NCBI GenBank assembly: GCA_963740525.1
Contig: CAVUEG010000006.1
Location: forward strand, 248,001 to 312,000
DNA length: 64,000 bases
Direction: 5' to 3'
DNA from: CAVUEG01 sp963740525
GTDB lineage: Bacteria; Actinomycetota; Actinomycetes; Propionibacteriales; Nocardioidaceae
Each line of letters opens with the position of its first letter. Positions within the stretch are counted from its first letter, which is position 1. Under the pieces are notes generated by a model. It was not told where the DNA came from and searched no databases. It saw only the letters and a program-made list of their open reading frames with translations. Shown here one piece after another: positions 17,382-25,983 of this stretch. A program made the position numbers and the translations under genes.

Positions 17382-17448
17382 TGTGACCTCGACCACCTTT
17401 ACTACGGATCGTCCGGCACGTACCTGCCGGTGAAGGGATTGATCACGC

Positions 17449-18531
17449 ATGGCAACAGTGAAGTTCGACGGCGCTCAGCGCTGGTACCCAGGAGCCGACT
17501 CCCCCGCAGTGCCCGGACTCGACCTCGAGATCGAGGACGGCGAGTTCATGGTCCTGGTGGGACCATCCGGGTGTGGCAAGTCCACCAGCCTGCGGATGCT
17601 CGCGGGTCTCGAAGAGGTCACCGAGGGAAAGATCTTCATCGGTGACCGCGACATCACCGACCTTCCGCCGAAGGACCGCGACATCGCGATGGTGTTCCAG
17701 AACTACGCGCTCTACCCGCACATGACGGTCGCGGACAACATGGCCTTCGCGCTGAAGATGGCCAAGGTGTCGAAGGAGGAGCAGACCAAGCGGGTCGCCG
17801 AGGCGGCGCGCATCCTCGGGCTCGAGGACTTCCTCGAGCGCAAGCCGAAGGCACTCTCGGGCGGCCAGCGGCAGCGCGTCGCGATGGGGCGCGCGATCGT
17901 GCGCAACCCGCAGGTCTTCTGCATGGACGAGCCGCTGTCGAACCTCGACGCCAAGATGCGCGTGCAGACCCGCACCGACATCGCCAAGCTCCAGCAGGAC
18001 CTCGGCGTCACCACGGTCTACGTGACCCACGACCAGGTCGAGGCGATGACCATGGGTGACCGGGTCGCGGTCATGAAGGACGGGATCCTGCAGCAGGTCG
18101 ACTCGCCGCTGCGGCTCTACGACCGCCCGGCCAACCTCTTCGTCGCCGGCTTCATCGGCTCTCCGCAGATGAACCTGCTCGACGCGACGCCGACCGAGGG
18201 CGGCGCCAAGGTCGGGGAGTACGTCGTCCCCGTGGGGCACGCCACCGCGTCGAAGGCGCACCAGCACATCACGGTCGGCGTACGACCCGAGGCGTGGCGG
18301 ATGGTCGGCGAGAGCGACGGCGGACTCCCGGTGAAGGTGACCGTGGTCGAGGAGCTCGGCGCGGACGGCTTCGTCTACGGCACGAGCGGCGTGGAGGGCA
18401 CCCCGAACAACATCATCGTCCGGGTGTCGGGCCGCGACCAGGTGCACCGTGGGCAGACGATCCACGTCACCACGGACCCCGACAACGTGCACGTCTTCGA
18501 CACCGAGACGGGTGAGCGGCTCTCCGAGTGA
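17449..18531 (+). CDS. ABC transporter ATPase, MsmX/UgpC (sugar-uptake) type
   Basis: 360-residue ATPase of the multi-sugar importer family. Motifs: Walker A GPSGCGKST near 39-47, Q-loop QNYALYPHMTV, signature LSGGQRQR, Walker B VFCMDEPLSNLD, H-loop TVYVTHDQ. The C-terminal TOBE-like regulatory domain begins near residue 240 (GSPQMNLLDA). No permease or binding-protein gene is adjacent, so it probably serves several distant carbohydrate importers, as MsmX does. ATG start 17449. Confidence 0.9.
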   Translation: MATVKFDGAQRWYPGADSPAVPGLDLEIEDGEFMVLVGPSGCGKSTSLRMLAGLEEVTEGKIFIGDRDITDLPPKDRDIAMVFQNYALYPHMTVADNMAFALKMAKVSKEEQTKRVAEAARILGLEDFLERKPKALSGGQRQRVAMGRAIVRNPQVFCMDEPLSNLDAKMRVQTRTDIAKLQQDLGVTTVYVTHDQVEAMTMGDRVAVMKDGILQQVDSPLRLYDRPANLFVAGFIGSPQMNLLDATPTEGGAKVGEYVVPVGHATASKAHQHITVGVRPEAWRMVGESDGGLPVKVTVVEELGADGFVYGTSGVEGTPNNIIVRVSGRDQVHRGQTIHVTTDPDNVHVFDTETGERLSE

Positions 18532-18556
18532 GGGCCCGGCACGTCCCGTGCTGTAC

Positions 18557-19192
18557 CTAGCCGTTGAGTCGGCGCGCCACCTCTACGGCGGCCGCTGACA
18601 CCACCGGCCCGACGGTCCGCGGGTCGAGGTCGCCAAGCGTCACGATGCCCACCGACGCCTCGAGCCCCTCGACCCCGCGGACCGGAGCGGCGATGCCGCG
18701 CGCTCCGGTCTGCAGCTCGCCCGCGGTCTCGACGTACCCCGTCTTGCCCTCGCGACCGAGCAGGATCGCCTTGCCCGCTGCCCCCTGCCGCAACGGGTGC
18801 CGCGCGCCGACCCGGTAGGACACGTGGAAGTCGGTCCAGGTCGGCTCGACCACGGCGATCGCCAACGCCTCGCCGCCATCGGCCAGGGTCAGGTGCGCGG
18901 TCGCGCCGACCTCCTCGGCCAGCCGGCGCAGGACGGGCAGCGCGAGGTCCCGCAGGACCGGGTGTACGCCGCGCGCCAGGGCGAGCACGCCCAACCCCGC
19001 GTGCAGCCGCCCCTGGGCGTCGCGCCTGACGAGGTTGTGCTGCTCGAGCGTGGCCACCAGCCGGTAGAGCACGGTCCGGTTGACGCCCATCTCGGCGGCC
19101 AGGTCGGTGACGGTGAAGCCCGACGTGGACCGGGCGAGCACCGAGAGCACACGGAGGCCGCGATCCAGGGTCTGTGACGTCTCCGCAGCCAT
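18557..19192 (-). CDS. IclR family transcriptional regulator
   Basis: 211-residue repressor/activator of the IclR family, slightly short for the family. The N-terminal winged helix (LRVLSVLARSTSGFTVTDLAAEMGV, NRTVLYRLVATLEQH) is followed by the effector-binding domain (GATAHLTLADGGEALAIAV, HPLRQGAAGKAIL, GIAAPVRGVEGLEASVGIV). ATG 19192 starts directly before the helix-turn-helix. Its target is not evident; neighbours are an ABC ATPase convergent to it and a helicase behind it on the same strand side. Confidence 0.88.
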   Translation of the reverse strand: MAAETSQTLDRGLRVLSVLARSTSGFTVTDLAAEMGVNRTVLYRLVATLEQHNLVRRDAQGRLHAGLGVLALARGVHPVLRDLALPVLRRLAEEVGATAHLTLADGGEALAIAVVEPTWTDFHVSYRVGARHPLRQGAAGKAILLGREGKTGYVETAGELQTGARGIAAPVRGVEGLEASVGIVTLGDLDPRTVGPVVSAAAVEVARRLNG

Positions 19193-19205
19193 GTCGCGAG
19201 GATAC

Positions 19206-20997
19206 TCAGGCTCGCTTGCGGGCGGCCCATTCTCGGATCTGGTTGATCCGCGCGGTGAGCTGGTCGGCCGTGGCGACCGCTGCCGCCGGGCCACCACACT
19301 CCTTGCGCAGGGCTGCGTGCACGACCCCGTGCGGCTGGCCGGTGCGGTGGTTCCACGCGCCGACCAGCCCGTTGAGCTCGCGGCGCAGGGTCGCGAGGTG
19401 CTCGTGCCTAGACACGTCGCGCACGACCTCCTGCTCGGTCTGGCTGCGGGTCCGCTTCTGCTTGCGGGCCCGGTCCGACTGCCGGGTCTGGAGCAGGTTG
19501 CGGACCTGGTCCGCGTCGAGCAGGCCGGGGATCCCGAGGAAGTCCATCTCCTCCTCGGAACCCACCTGGACCTCCCCCGAATGGCCGAACTCGCCACCGT
19601 CGTACAGGACGCGGTCGAAGGTCGCCTGCGAGCCCAGCGCCTCGAACGGCAGGAGCTCCTCCTGCCCCGAGGAGCCGTCGGCCTGCGCCTGGGCGAGGAG
19701 CGCCTCCTCGGCCGCGAAGATGTCGCCCTCGTCGTTCACCCGGCGACCCAGCACGTGGTCGCGCTCGACCTCCATCTCGGAGGCGAAGCCGAGCAGGTTG
19801 GGCACGGACGGGAGGAAGATCGACGCAGTCTCGCCGCGCTTGCGTGCCCGCACGAACCGACCGATCGCCTGGGAGAAGAACAGCGGGGTCGAGGTCGTGG
19901 TCGCGTAGACGCCCACGGCGAGCCTGGGCACGTCGACACCCTCGGAGACCATCCGGACCGCGACCATCCACCGCGCCTCCGACTCGGCGAAGGTCGCGAT
20001 CCGCTTCGACGCCGCCTTCTCGTCGGAGAGCACGACCACGGGCTTCTCGCCGGTGATCCTGGTGAGTACGGCGGCGTACGCGCGGCGGAGTCGCGGTCGG
20101 TCGCGATCACCAGACCGCCGGCATCGGGCACGTGTCGTCGCACCTCGGTCAGCCGGCGTGTCCGCGGCGGCCAGCACCGACGGGATCCACGAGCCCGCCG
20201 GGTCGAGGGCGGTGCGCAGCGCCTGCGCGGTCAGGTCCTTGGTCAACGGCTCACCGAGGCGGGCGGCGATCTCGTCGCCCTGCGCGCGTGCGCCACTGCA
20301 TCTCGCCGCTGTAGGCAAGGAACAGCACCGGACGCACGACGTGGTCCGAGAGCGCCTGGGCATAGCCGTAGGTGTAGTCGGCCGCGCTGCGCGGCACCCC
20401 GTCGTCGCCCGGGCGCGTAGGTCACGAAGGGGATCGGGTTGATGTCGGAGCGGAAGGGAGTGCCGGTCAGGGCCAGCCGCCGCGCGGCCGGATCGAAGGC
20501 CTCACGCACCGCCTCACCCCAGGACAGCGCGTCGCCCGCGTGGTGCACCTCGTCGAGGATCACCAGGGTCTTGTAGCGCTCGGTGCGGATCCGATGCGCC
20601 AAGGGGTTGGCCGCCACTCCGGCGTACGTCACGGCGACGCCTACGAAGTCCTTGCTGCGTGCGCCCCTGCCGGTCCGGAGTAGCCGGGTCGATCGGGATG
20701 CCGACCGTCGCCGCCGCCTCGGCCCACTGCGTCTTGAGGTGCTCGGTCGGTGCGACCACGGTGATCCGGTCGACCTGGCGTCGGGCGAGCAGCTCCGAGG
20801 CGACCGTCAGCGCGAACGTCGTCTTGCCCGCTCCGGGAGTGGCCACCGCGAGGAAGTCGCGAGGGCGAGTCGGTGAAGTAGCGCTCCAGGGCAGCGGACT
20901 GCCAGGCGCGCAGGGGCGCAGCGGTCCCCCAGGCGGCGCGGGCGGGATAGGCCGGCGGGAGGTCGACTGGCGCCGGAGGCTCGGGGCGTTGCGTCAC
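19206..20997 (-). CDS. DEAD/DEAH-box superfamily 2 helicase (frame broken by consensus errors)
   Basis: After merging doubled third-codon bases the frame closes at 595 residues. Motifs in order are ATPGAGKTTFAL (Walker A), VVAPTEHLKTQW, ILDEVHHAGD (Walker B DEVH), LTGTPFRSD, and VSEGVDVPRL with FFSQAIGRFVR (V and VI). The apparent frameshifts lie between 20.09 and 20.87 kb; doubled sites are at 20156-57, 20280-81, 20407-08, 20660-62 and 20862-63. The region 19206-20080 is clean. The GTG at 20997 overlaps the stop of the upstream metalloprotease. Substrate, DNA or RNA, is not determined. Confidence 0.82.
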
Positions 20998-22028
20998 GGG
21001 GTCCGGTACGCCAGCCAGTTGTCGCGCCATCCGGCGCACCTGGCCGGGCGTGAACTGGTCCATGCAGGAGTCGTACGAGTAGTCCATGAAGTTGTGGATC
21101 GGGTCGGTGCCCTCGAGGTCGCAGGCAGGTGTCCCGCCCCTCCTCGGCACTGGAAGCTGGGCTGGCCCTCGGCCGGGGTGTCGTCCACCCGGTCGTTGCG
21201 CGCCGAGCACCCGCCCTCGAAGGTGTGGAACAGGCCCATCCAGTGGCCGACCTCGTGCACGGCGGTGTCACCGAGGTTGTAGCCGGCGACGGAGCCGCCG
21301 GGCAGGGTCTCGGTGTGGATCGTCACGCCGTCCAGCCGCAGGTGCCGCTCGGACCGCCAGGGGACGCTGCTGAACCCGAGCACGGACTGGCCGCCCCGTG
21401 GCTCTCGGGCTTGGAGAAGTACAGGTTGAGATCCTGGGCGGACCCGACGGTGAAGTCGCCGCCGCATCTGGCGGTCGTAGAAGCTCGTACGTCGCTGCGT
21501 GGTACCAGCGCGCGTTGCGCACCCGCTCGAAGGACTTCACGTAGAACACGAAGGGCGTGTCGGTGTTGAGCGCCGACTGGCCACCGGCGAAGCCGCGGTT
21601 CAGGATCCGCATCTGACGGCGGATCTCGGCCCGGCGCGGCCCGCGCTCGCCGGACCGCGCGCCCTGGATGACGTGGACGTGCACCGGGATCCGGATGGTC
21701 ATCGCGGTCGGCGCGGCTGCGCGCGGTCGCGCGCCTCGCGGTCTTCGCGGCGAGCCTTCTCTGGGCCGACGGTCGATCCGGCGCAGCTGCGCCAGGGCGT
21801 ACTCCGGGGTGTCGAGGCTGCGACCGACCCGCGGCCAGCCCCTGCGGCGATCAGCGCTGACCGGCGGGCGCGGGTCACAGTCGCGGTGCCCGCTCGGCGC
21901 CGGGAGCTCACCGCGGAGGCCGGCCCGATGCTGGCGAGCGCGAAGGCGCGACCGACCAGCGTCGCGACGAGGCCGCGGCCCACCCGAGACGTGACGGGGC
22001 GTCTGGTCGTGTCACGCGTCGTCGCCTC
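20090..22028. other. Mixed-allele consensus zone 1
   Basis: Every reading-frame break here can be repaired by merging two (or, at 20660-20662 and 21718-21720, three) neighbouring bases that are alternative third bases of one codon, or by restoring a missing third base. Examples on the minus strand: AC(G/C)CGG, CC(C/T)CGC, CT(T/C)TAC, CG(T/C)GGC, CC(G/A)GGC. Flanking sequence from 22.03 to 32.1 kb shows no such events. Confidence 0.8.
20994..22015 (-). CDS. Secreted M43-family zinc metalloprotease (frame broken by consensus errors)
   Basis: Pieces in three frames join into one exported protease. The N-terminus looks like a signal peptide (VGRAFALASIGPASA). The peptidase domain starts at MTIRIPVHVHVIQG, and the zinc motif is HEVGHWMGLFHTF (HExxHxxGxxH). 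The Met-turn region is NFMDYSYDSCMDQFTPGQV, and the end is WLAYRTP. These are pappalysin-like (M43) hallmarks. The exact start is uncertain; GTG 22015 would overlap the DUF3039 stop. Doubled third bases at 21458-59, 21480-81, 21718-20 and 21768-69 explain most shifts. The gene is judged intact in the organism. Confidence 0.75.
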
Positions 22029-22285
22029 GGCTCGAGGTTCTCCCAGATGTCCTTGCACTCCGGGCAGACCGGGAACTTCTCCGGGTCACGGCTGGGCACC
22101 CACACCTTGCCGCAGAGGGCGACCACCGGCGTGCCGTTGACCATCGCCTCCATGAGCTTGTCCTTGGGGACGTAGTGGGAGAACTTCTCGTGGTCGCCGT
22201 CCTGCGTCTCCATCGGCCGGATGTCCTCGAGAACGTCCGTGCCGGTCACGAAGCCGACCTGCGGGTTGTCTGATGCGGTGCTCAC
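22012..22285 (-). CDS. DUF3039 family protein
   Basis: Small conserved actinobacterial protein, 90 residues after correction of one doubled base (22027-22028), ending EPGDDA. It has a zinc-finger-like CPEC after PVCPECKDIWENL and an upstream single cysteine in VVALCGKVW. The function is unknown. GTG start at 22285; the stop overlaps a possible GTG start of the metalloprotease. The yqgE stop lies 25 nt upstream on the same strand. Confidence 0.82.
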
Positions 22286-22310
22286 GCGGGGCAATCCTAA
22301 CGAGTCGAGG

Positions 22311-22877
22311 TCAGTTCCACGTCGGGTCCACGGGCTTTGTCGAGACCCAGGCCAGCTCACCCGGCTGGCGGCGCAGCACCCGGCCCCACAGAGACGCTGG
22401 ATCGGTGCTGAAGAGATCCTCCGGCTGGGCTGGTACGACGTACCAGGCGCCCTCCTCGATCTCGTCCTCCAGCTGACCGCTCCCCCAGCCGGCGTACCCG
22501 GCGAAGACCCGGATCCCCGCGAGGGCGTCGCCGAGAAGCTCCGTCGGCGTGTCGAGGTCGATCAGCCCGGTGTCGTCGTACACCCGTCGCCAGCCCACGG
22601 GCTCGTCGTCGGCCTGCCGGTCGAGCGCAGCGACGGCGAGCGCGCTGTCCGTCCCGACCGGGCCGCCCTGGAAGACGACTCCGGGCTCCCGCGCGAGGTC
22701 GGCCCAGTCCTCGAGCAAGGCGCCGACGGGCATGGCCGAGGGGCGGTTGAGGATCACGCCCAGAGCCCCGTCCTCGTCGACGTCGAGCAGCAGGACCACG
22801 GCGTGCAGGAAGTGGGGGTCGACCAGCACCGGCGCAGCCACCAACAGCTGCCCGGCTCGCAGACCGTCCGCACTCAT
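22311..22877 (-). CDS. YqgE/AlgH family protein
   Basis: 188-residue protein of the UPF0301 (YqgE/AlgH) family, whose biochemical role is not settled. Family blocks are GQLLVAAPVLVDPHFLHAVVLLLDV at the N-terminus, GVILNRPSAMPVG, VVFQGGPVG, and FAGYAGWGSGQLEDEIEEGAW. ATG 22877 directly precedes the conserved N-terminus. It is on the same strand as DUF3039 and could be co-transcribed with it. Confidence 0.9.
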   Translation of the reverse strand: MSADGLRAGQLLVAAPVLVDPHFLHAVVLLLDVDEDGALGVILNRPSAMPVGALLEDWADLAREPGVVFQGGPVGTDSALAVAALDRQADDEPVGWRRVYDDTGLIDLDTPTELLGDALAGIRVFAGYAGWGSGQLEDEIEEGAWYVVPAQPEDLFSTDPASLWGRVLRRQPGELAWVSTKPVDPTWN

Positions 22878-22999
22878 GGCTTCATCGTGACACGACAAAC
22901 CCCCGGGCCGACGCGGAGGGAGGGAGCGGCGCGGATGGGATCTTCCGCGCGTGCGTCGACACCGGGGGATGTCGGTTCTGGTGCCCCGAAGGGCGCCGG

Positions 23000-23527
23000 T
23001 CAGGCGACGAGGGCGGCCTTGAGCCGGCCCAGCATGGAGCTCTCGTGCTCCTCGACCGGAGTCGGCACGGCCGGCACGTGGGTGGCACGCGCAGCGTCCT
23101 CGAGCTGCTGGCCGATGCCAGGCGCCTCGGCATCGCTCGCCGAGGCGAGTCCGGCCATCGCGGCGAGCATCGCCCACTCCTTGTCGTTGGCCCGGCGCAT
23201 CATCTCGCCGGTGTTCTCGTCGCTCGGGGCCGTCGAGGCGCGGTCCAGGATCGCCCGGAGCCCGGGCAGCTCGTCGGCGGACTTGCGCCAGGCGGTCAGC
23301 ACCGCGGACTCGAGGTCCGTCGGCTGCTCCATGAGCTCGCGCTCGATCATCCCGGAGAGCAGGGTGTGCCAGCGAAGCTGCAGGGCGCCGAGCAGTGCGA
23401 GGTCATCGCGGAACGTCTCGGCGACGCCGGGGACGTCGGTGGGCAGCAGGCCGTCGCGGCGGCTGTCGGACTCGGTGATCACGGCGCGGAGGACTTCTCC
23501 GCGGTGGTGGAAAGCATCCCAGGTCAT
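23000..23527 (-). CDS. Uncharacterised alpha-helical protein, divergent from TetR gene
   Basis: 175-residue protein I do not recognise. It is rich in helix-forming residues, has no signal peptide or membrane segment, and contains LLGALQLRWHTLLSGMIERELMEQP and ANDKEWAMLAAMAGLASASD. A histidine-bearing four-helix fold is possible but not shown. The start is ATG 23527, preceded by AAGGAG. It faces a TetR-type regulator across 125 nt with inverted repeats, so it is the probable target of that regulator. Confidence 0.7.
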   Translation of the reverse strand: MTWDAFHHRGEVLRAVITESDSRRDGLLPTDVPGVAETFRDDLALLGALQLRWHTLLSGMIERELMEQPTDLESAVLTAWRKSADELPGLRAILDRASTAPSDENTGEMMRRANDKEWAMLAAMAGLASASDAEAPGIGQQLEDAARATHVPAVPTPVEEHESSMLGRLKAALVA

Positions 23528-23547
23528 GGTGTGCTCCTTCCTCATCA

Positions 23548-23593
23548 CATACCGTTGGTACGTACTCAGAGTATGCCAAAGACCTCCGGTATG
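23548..23593. promoter_or_regulatory. Candidate TetR operator region
   Basis: In the divergent gap, CATACCG (23548-23554) and CGGTATG (23587-23593) form an inverted repeat. TACC-GTT-GGTA (23550-23560) forms a smaller one, and GTATGCC occurs twice (23571-23577, 23590-23596). This clustering suits control of both neighbours by the TetR protein. It is inferred from symmetry only. Confidence 0.5.
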
Positions 23594-23652
23594 CCACCTG
23601 GCCCGGCGTGACCTGCCGCACAGGCACCCCTGCCCCGCCCTAGACTGAGCCA

Positions 23653-24357
23653 ATGAGCAAGTCGGCCAACCCGGGACACCTGATCCCCAAGGTCCCGGTC
23701 CCCGGCCGCGGGAGCCGTCGGGCGCAGTACTCCGCCTCGACCAGACGAGCGCTGATCGACGTCGCCCACCAGCTCTTCACCGAGCACGGGTACGCCGGCA
23801 CCAGCCTGGACGCGATCGTCGCCGGAGCCCGGGTCACCAAGGGAGCGCTCTACCACCACTTCAGCGGCAAGCAGGCCTTGTTCGAGTCGGTGTTCGAGAA
23901 GGTCGAGGGTGACGCCGCCAAGCAGATCACCCGCGAGGTCGGCGCCAGTCGCGACCCTTGGGAGAAGGCCCTGACGGGACTCCGGGCGTTCCTCGACGTG
24001 GTCCAGCAGCCGTCGTACCGCCGGATCGTGATCCAGGAGGGTCCGGCGATCCTCGGTTACGAGCGGTTCCGCGAGCAGGAGGAGCGCTCGTCCTTCGGCA
24101 TCGTGAAGGACATCGTCACCTCCGTGCTGACCGCGTCGCCGTACGACCTCGACGACGCGATGCTGCAGACCTTCAGCCGGATCTTCTTCGGTGCGATGTC
24201 GGCAGCCGGCGAGAGCGTCGCCAGTGCGGACGACCCCCGGCTCGCGAGCGCCAGGGTCGAGACGGCGATCGGCTTCATCCTGGCCGGCCTTCAGTCCCTG
24301 GCCGACTCGCAGACAGACCTCCCCGACCCCTACGGGCTGCTCAGCGCGAGATCGTGA
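23653..24357 (+). CDS. TetR/AcrR family transcriptional regulator
   Basis: 234-residue regulator. The N-terminal helix-turn-helix is clear: RRALIDVAHQLFTEHGYAGTSLDAIVAGARVTKGALYHHFSGKQALFESVF at about residues 33-83. The C-terminal ligand domain has a variable helical bundle including AFLDVVQQPSYRRIVIQEGPAILG. An unusually long 30-residue basic N-terminus precedes the HTH. The last 17 nt overlap the convergent DUF3048 gene. It likely autoregulates and controls the divergent uncharacterised gene. Confidence 0.88.
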   Translation: MSKSANPGHLIPKVPVPGRGSRRAQYSASTRRALIDVAHQLFTEHGYAGTSLDAIVAGARVTKGALYHHFSGKQALFESVFEKVEGDAAKQITREVGASRDPWEKALTGLRAFLDVVQQPSYRRIVIQEGPAILGYERFREQEERSSFGIVKDIVTSVLTASPYDLDDAMLQTFSRIFFGAMSAAGESVASADDPRLASARVETAIGFILAGLQSLADSQTDLPDPYGLLSARS

Positions 24358-25393
24358 CGTTGCCGCCGTTGGCGGGGACCAGCTCGATCCAGGTGTGACC
24401 CGCAGGCATCGCCAGCGACCCACTCTTGGTGCGCAGCGTCAGCCGACCGGTCGCGCCCCGCTTGACCCAGGTGCCGCGGACCACCTCGCCGTGGTGGAAG
24501 AGCATCGCCGAGCCCTTGCCGAAGAAGTGGGTCTCCGGCACCGGGTTGCCCGCCGGGTCCTTGTAGCCCGCGTCTCCCACGTCCACGCGCAGGACCAGCA
24601 CACTGTCGGGTCGGAACTGGTCGCCGGCGGCGGCGTTCGAGTTCAGGTTGACGTAGCGACCGTGCTGGTACTTCCAGGACGTGGAGTGCATGCCGGAGAA
24701 CTGTGCGGTGAACGCCTTCGCCTTGGGCCCACCGGGGAAGTCGCCGCCCCAGGGAAGGTAGCCCTGCGGGGTGCGGGCGAGCTTCTTCAGCGTCCTGGCC
24801 AGCTTCGGCAGTGCCATGAAGAGGTTGTACGGCGCAGATCGGCCGCTGTCGCGGTAGAAGCCGGTGGCGCCCTCGGTGAACGTCTTGATCCCGGCCTGGT
24901 GGATCCGGGCGACGGTCTGGCTGGCCCCGCCGGAGGCGACGACCACGGCCTTGGCCGGCTTGACGATCCCGATGTCGGTGGCGCGGAAGGACCGCACCGG
25001 CCCGACCACCTTCGGCACCTTCGAGTAGTAGAAGACCGCGAGCCGGGTCGAGCCGCCCTCGACGAGCTCCTCGGTGACCAGGTCGGCCTTGGAGAGCCCG
25101 AGCTGGGGGCTGCTCGACTCGGTGTTGTCGATCTTGACCACCATCACCGGACGCTTCGGGGCGTTCCCGGATGCCGGGAGCCCGGTCAGCGGCCACTCGC
25201 CCTGGAGTGACGAGCCGGGTGCGGTGTTCTGGCCGTCGGGGCCCTTCTCTCCCGCCGGGGTGTCATCGCCGGCGGCTCCGCAGGCGGAGAGTGCGAGCGA
25301 GGTCGCGAGGACCACGGCGGCGGCCGAAACCGTGCGTCCGCGGGCGCGGCCAAGGGAAGGGAGCTGGCGGGGGGCAGTCATGGGGTCAAGCAT
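24341..25393 (-). CDS. DUF3048 (YerB-like) lipoprotein
   Basis: 350-residue exported lipoprotein. A signal sequence with lipobox (VLATSLALSACG) is followed by an acidic linker and the DUF3048 domain (RPVMVVKIDNTESSSPQLGLSKADLVTEELVEGG, FYYSKVPKVVGPVRSFRATDI). The C-terminal half includes GSAMLFHHGEVVRGTW. The function is not established; YerB-type proteins sit on the outer face of the membrane. ATG 25393 or 25381 can start it. Its ribosome-binding site lies inside a strong hairpin at 25399-25428. Confidence 0.87.
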   Translation of the reverse strand: MLDPMTAPRQLPSLGRARGRTVSAAAVVLATSLALSACGAAGDDTPAGEKGPDGQNTAPGSSLQGEWPLTGLPASGNAPKRPVMVVKIDNTESSSPQLGLSKADLVTEELVEGGSTRLAVFYYSKVPKVVGPVRSFRATDIGIVKPAKAVVVASGGASQTVARIHQAGIKTFTEGATGFYRDSGRSAPYNLFMALPKLARTLKKLARTPQGYLPWGGDFPGGPKAKAFTAQFSGMHSTSWKYQHGRYVNLNSNAAAGDQFRPDSVLVLRVDVGDAGYKDPAGNPVPETHFFGKGSAMLFHHGEVVRGTWVKRGATGRLTLRTKSGSLAMPAGHTWIELVPANGGNVTISR

Positions 25394-25398
25394 GACCC

Positions 25399-25428
25399 AG
25401 GGCCCCTTCCTTTCAAGGAAGGGGCCCT
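25399..25428 (-). promoter_or_regulatory. Perfect 14-bp hairpin covering the DUF3048 ribosome-binding site
   Basis: The arms AGGGCCCCTTCCTT and AAGGAAGGGGCCCT are exactly complementary, with a 2-nt centre. Read in the direction of transcription, the 3' arm carries AAGGAAGGGG, the only Shine-Dalgarno-like sequence before the ATG at 25393. The hairpin also lies 45 nt after the NlpC/P60 stop, so it may act as a leaky terminator, as a translational lock for DUF3048, or both. No U-tract follows. Confidence 0.65.
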
Positions 25429-25472
25429 GCAATCGACCGGTGTCGTTCGGTGTTCGCGCTGTCGGTGCGGCG

Positions 25473-25964
25473 TCAGCGACGACGCAGCGTGCCGGCGAAC
25501 CACTTGTTGGTCCAGATCCGCTCACGCCTCACGTGACCGTTGCCGTACGGAGCGTGGATCAGGAAGCGGTGGCCGTCCTTGTTGCGACCGCCGTACATGC
25601 CCACGTGGTAGACCCCGCCGCCGTCGTAGAAGAAGACGAAGTCACCACGTCGCATGTTGCGACGCTTGATGTGCCGGGCGAACCGCGCCTGGGCGCTCGA
25701 GGTCCGGGGCATGTGGTCGAAGCCGGCGCGACGGTAGCTGTAGTAGATGAGTCCCGAGCAGTCGAACCGGTCCGGCCCGGCCGACCCGTAGTGGTACGGG
25801 TCGCCCTTCTGGTTGCGGACGATGTCGGCCCCGACGTGGATCCGCTCCTGGCGCGACATCCGTGCGGCGTCGGTGGCCGGGGCGAAGAACACGCTGGCGA
25901 GCATGAGCCCGGCCAGCAGGGTGGACAGCGCGGCAGCGCTGCGCATGCGAAGAGTCGCAGGCAT
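25473..25964 (-). CDS. Secreted NlpC/P60 peptidoglycan hydrolase
   Basis: 163-residue exported cysteine peptidase that probably cleaves stem peptides in the cell wall. The signal peptide (ALSTLLAGLMLASVFFAPATDA) is followed by a compact NlpC/P60 domain. The catalytic cysteine is C69 in RFDCSGLIYYSY, the histidine is H120 in VYHVGMYGG, and the third polar residue is H138 in FLIHAPYG. No SH3 or coiled-coil domain accompanies it. ATG 25964 follows GGAAGGGACC. A c-di-AMP riboswitch precedes it. Confidence 0.92.
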   Translation of the reverse strand: MPATLRMRSAAALSTLLAGLMLASVFFAPATDAARMSRQERIHVGADIVRNQKGDPYHYGSAGPDRFDCSGLIYYSYRRAGFDHMPRTSSAQARFARHIKRRNMRRGDFVFFYDGGGVYHVGMYGGRNKDGHRFLIHAPYGNGHVRRERIWTNKWFAGTLRRR

Positions 25965-25983
25965 GGTTGTGGTCCCTTCCCAC

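Noticed and set aside
19206..22015. Interpreting the helicase and metalloprotease as pseudogenes
   Set aside because: Breaks are synonymous doubled third bases, and the same pattern hits smpB, ftsE and ftsX, which should not all be decayed.
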